This document shows, in pieces, positions 63,401 through 64,000 of a DNA stretch of 64,000 nt. How positions within the stretch are numbered: position 1 is the stretch's first letter; every line of letters starts with the position of its first letter. The notes below the pieces were generated by a model, which saw nothing but the letters and a program-made list of their open reading frames with translations, made no database searches and was not told where the DNA came from. Location of the stretch: assembly GCF_003600625.1 (NCBI RefSeq), contig NZ_CP032489.1, forward strand, positions 868,001 through 932,000, given 5' to 3'. The position numbers and the translations under genes were made by a program. Source of the stretch: Arachidicoccus soli. Lineage in GTDB: Bacteria > Bacteroidota > Bacteroidia > Chitinophagales > Chitinophagaceae.

Positions 63401-63607
63401 TACTGCCTCGGTTCGTGTCCGCACGAATCGAAACAAAGTTAAAGTCCCAACTGGAGCAATAATGTGGCGTGGGAATATGCGTGGGCTTCTTGTGCCAAAT
63501 AAATATCTTTGAAATAAAATAAAATAATTATACCTGGAATTGAGTATAATATAATCAGGCACGAGAAGCTTACGCGCGAAGGCTATGCTTCATTCTTGCC
63601 AGGTAGG
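63401..63607. repeat. ~208-bp direct repeat, copy B
   Basis: Same orientation as copy A. Inverted arms are GCTTCTTGTGCC and GGCACGAGAAGC; the bases that differ from copy A (TTCC/GGAC to TGCC/GGCA) change together, so the stem is conserved. It lies between the 226-aa gene and the DUF1905 gene. Confidence 0.85.
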
Positions 63608-63645
63608 GAAGCCTACAAAATATTGAACAGACAGACGAAAAATCG

Positions 63646-64000
63646 ATGTATAAGTTTAGAGCAGAAATAGAAATAATTGGAATTAATCCATTCGTTTATG
63701 TGCCCAACAACATACTCCTTCAAATTTTTGAGCAGGCAGGTAAAGGCAAAGGGCATATTCCAATAAAAGGGACAATTAACAACAAATCATACAAACAGAC
63801 ATTGGTAAAATATAGCGGAGAATGGAGACTTTATATTAATACAAGTATGTTGAAAAATTCACCGAAACGCATTGGAGAAGTGATTGATATTACAGTTAAT
63901 TTTGACCCTGAAAGCAGAGAGATTGAAACACCGGAAAATTTTACCAAAGCATTAGACAAAGACGAAGAAGCCCAAACTGTTTTTAATAATTTGCCCGCAT
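63646..64000 (+). CDS. DUF1905 domain protein, 3' end outside window
   Basis: ATG 63646 opens a frame of 118 codons that runs off the right edge. The sequence YKFRAEIEIIGINPFVYVPN, GKGKGHIPIKGTINNKSYKQ and GEWRLYINTSMLKNSPKRIG follows the DUF1905 beta-barrel-like domain, and DEEAQTVFNNLP starts the YdeI/OmpD-associated helical part that usually follows. Family role unclear (linked to stress or bacteriocin protection). It is the third small gene of the cassette-like run, 38 nt after repeat copy B. Confidence 0.85.
   Translation, partial: MYKFRAEIEIIGINPFVYVPNNILLQIFEQAGKGKGHIPIKGTINNKSYKQTLVKYSGEWRLYINTSMLKNSPKRIGEVIDITVNFDPESREIETPENFTKALDKDEEAQTVFNNLPA

Overview
The window is a piece of an AT-rich Bacteroidota chromosome, most like the Chitinophagaceae. 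The evidence is the set of lineage-typical proteins (a lipidated TamL, DUF3078, DUF47+Pit, a split transketolase, FN3 surface proteins, ECF sigma genes), TAnnTTTG-type -7 promoter elements, and the near absence of Shine-Dalgarno sequences. The genus cannot be fixed from the sequence alone. No rRNA, tRNA or CRISPR array was recognised.

Region 1 (1-7.5 kb, minus strand) is a leucine operon in the order leuA-leuC-methyltransferase-leuD-Tam-like methyltransferase-double ABC ATPase-leuB; leuB runs off the left edge. Region 2 (7.6-13.3 kb) holds a large helical protein of unknown role, a decayed dienelactone hydrolase pseudogene, a GltS-domain FMN protein and a PoxB-like pyruvate oxidase. Region 3 (13.5-28.2 kb) is housekeeping: bioB, aspartokinase, an ABC ATPase-YfiT-Nudix-NadR-like run, then permease/waaA/miaA/NtrC-type regulator, a small cytochrome c, pckA and serA. 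An IS200/IS605 element with divergent tnpA and tnpB sits directly behind the serA terminator (28.2-30.0 kb).

Region 4 (30-53.8 kb) is again core genome. It carries polyphosphate and phosphate genes (ppx, ppk1, DUF47, pit), rfaE2, panD, dapD, tsaC, galE, an orphan transketolase half, an ECF sigma operon with a probable anti-sigma factor and a Spy-like periplasmic protein, trmH/tamL head to head, smpB, accD, yigZ, ribD, DUF3078, recO and an S10 peptidase.

Region 5 (53.8-64 kb) is accessory. It starts with two copies of a ~207-bp palindromic repeat, a 21-bp tandem array and an FN3 protein followed by a chain of hairpins. Then comes a defence-type block: type I restriction hsdR, a fused hsdM-hsdS and a translationally coupled protein with a HEPN-like RNxxxH motif. 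After it, small same-strand genes (a truncated one, a 226-aa unknown, a DUF1905 protein) alternate with long imperfect palindromes or a ~208-bp direct repeat. This gives a cassette-array look without a classical integron attC. The HEPN-coupled R-M locus and the gene/palindrome alternation are the best candidates for something undescribed.
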